Source: Flavobacteriaceae bacterium
GTDB taxonomy: Bacteria; Bacteroidota; Bacteroidia; Flavobacteriales; Flavobacteriaceae
Assembly (NCBI GenBank): GCA_947482805.1
Contig: CANKLK010000144.1
Coordinates: 1 to 5,385, forward strand
DNA: 5,385 nt
Reading direction: 5' to 3'
How positions within the stretch are numbered: the stretch's first letter is position 1; the number at the start of each line of letters is the position of its first letter. The translations under genes and the position numbers were made by a program. The notes under the pieces are model-generated. The model did not search any database and had not been told where the DNA came from. It was given only the letters and a program-made list of their open reading frames with translations. This document shows, piece after piece, positions 5,350 through 5,385 of the stretch.

Positions 5350-5385
5350 CTTTTAAAGAATCTGAAACAAATTCAGATCAAAGAA
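5350..5385 (-). repeat. 5S trailer repeat, copy 2, at the window edge
   Basis: The last 36 bases match 5122-5157 at 33 of 36 positions, including the 7-bp ATCTGAA/TTCAGAT hairpin. Copy 1 is directly followed on its right by the 5S 3' end, so the base after 5385 is expected to begin the 3' end of another minus-strand 5S gene. The strong terminator lies just to the left, in the order 5S, trailer, terminator seen also for copy 1. Confidence 0.75.

Overview
The window looks like part of a Flavobacterium-type (Bacteroidota, Flavobacteriaceae) chromosome. The DNA is AT-rich, the starts have A-rich leaders instead of Shine-Dalgarno sites, and a Bacteroidota-like -7 box may lie upstream of the first gene. 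The first two proteins are of the pyruvate dehydrogenase type usual in this group, and the third carries a Bacteroidota-style lipoprotein signal. The species cannot be fixed from the sequence alone.

Left part (1-2830): a two-gene operon on the + strand. pdhA (140-1141) encodes the E1 alpha subunit of pyruvate dehydrogenase. Two bases later pdhC (1144-2772) encodes the E2 acetyltransferase, with two nearly identical lipoyl domains, an E1/E3-binding domain and a catalytic core. A strong intrinsic terminator (about 2792-2827) closes the operon. The E1 beta and E3 genes needed for a working complex are not in the window, so they must lie elsewhere. Together these proteins would convert pyruvate to acetyl-CoA in the cytoplasm.

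Middle (2828-3050): a non-coding gap with an 18-bp imperfect terminal inverted repeat around about 90 bases of AT-rich, hairpin-bearing DNA. It looks like a small MITE-like or dispersed repeat element. It is followed by a + strand gene (3051-4913) for a 620-residue M1-family zinc aminopeptidase of the leukotriene A4 hydrolase type, made as a lipoprotein and possibly exposed on the cell surface.

Right part (4914-5385): 472 bases with no credible protein gene but much structure. In + strand order it holds a weak terminator for the peptidase gene, a compact foldable GC-richer element (4943-5002), more small hairpins, and a perfect 12-bp hairpin that suits a minus-strand terminator. Then come a minus-strand 5S rRNA copy whose 5' end and helix III do not match a normal 5S, two more hairpins, and a strong minus-strand terminator. 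A 36-base trailer sits directly after the 5S copy and recurs (33/36 identical) at the very right end of the window. The simplest reading is that an rRNA operon enters from the right on the minus strand, ends in its own 5S just outside the window, and is followed by a second, damaged 5S unit. This rRNA end converges on the peptidase gene. I see no defence system, CRISPR array or other clearly new multi-gene system; the most unusual material is this structured non-coding right end.
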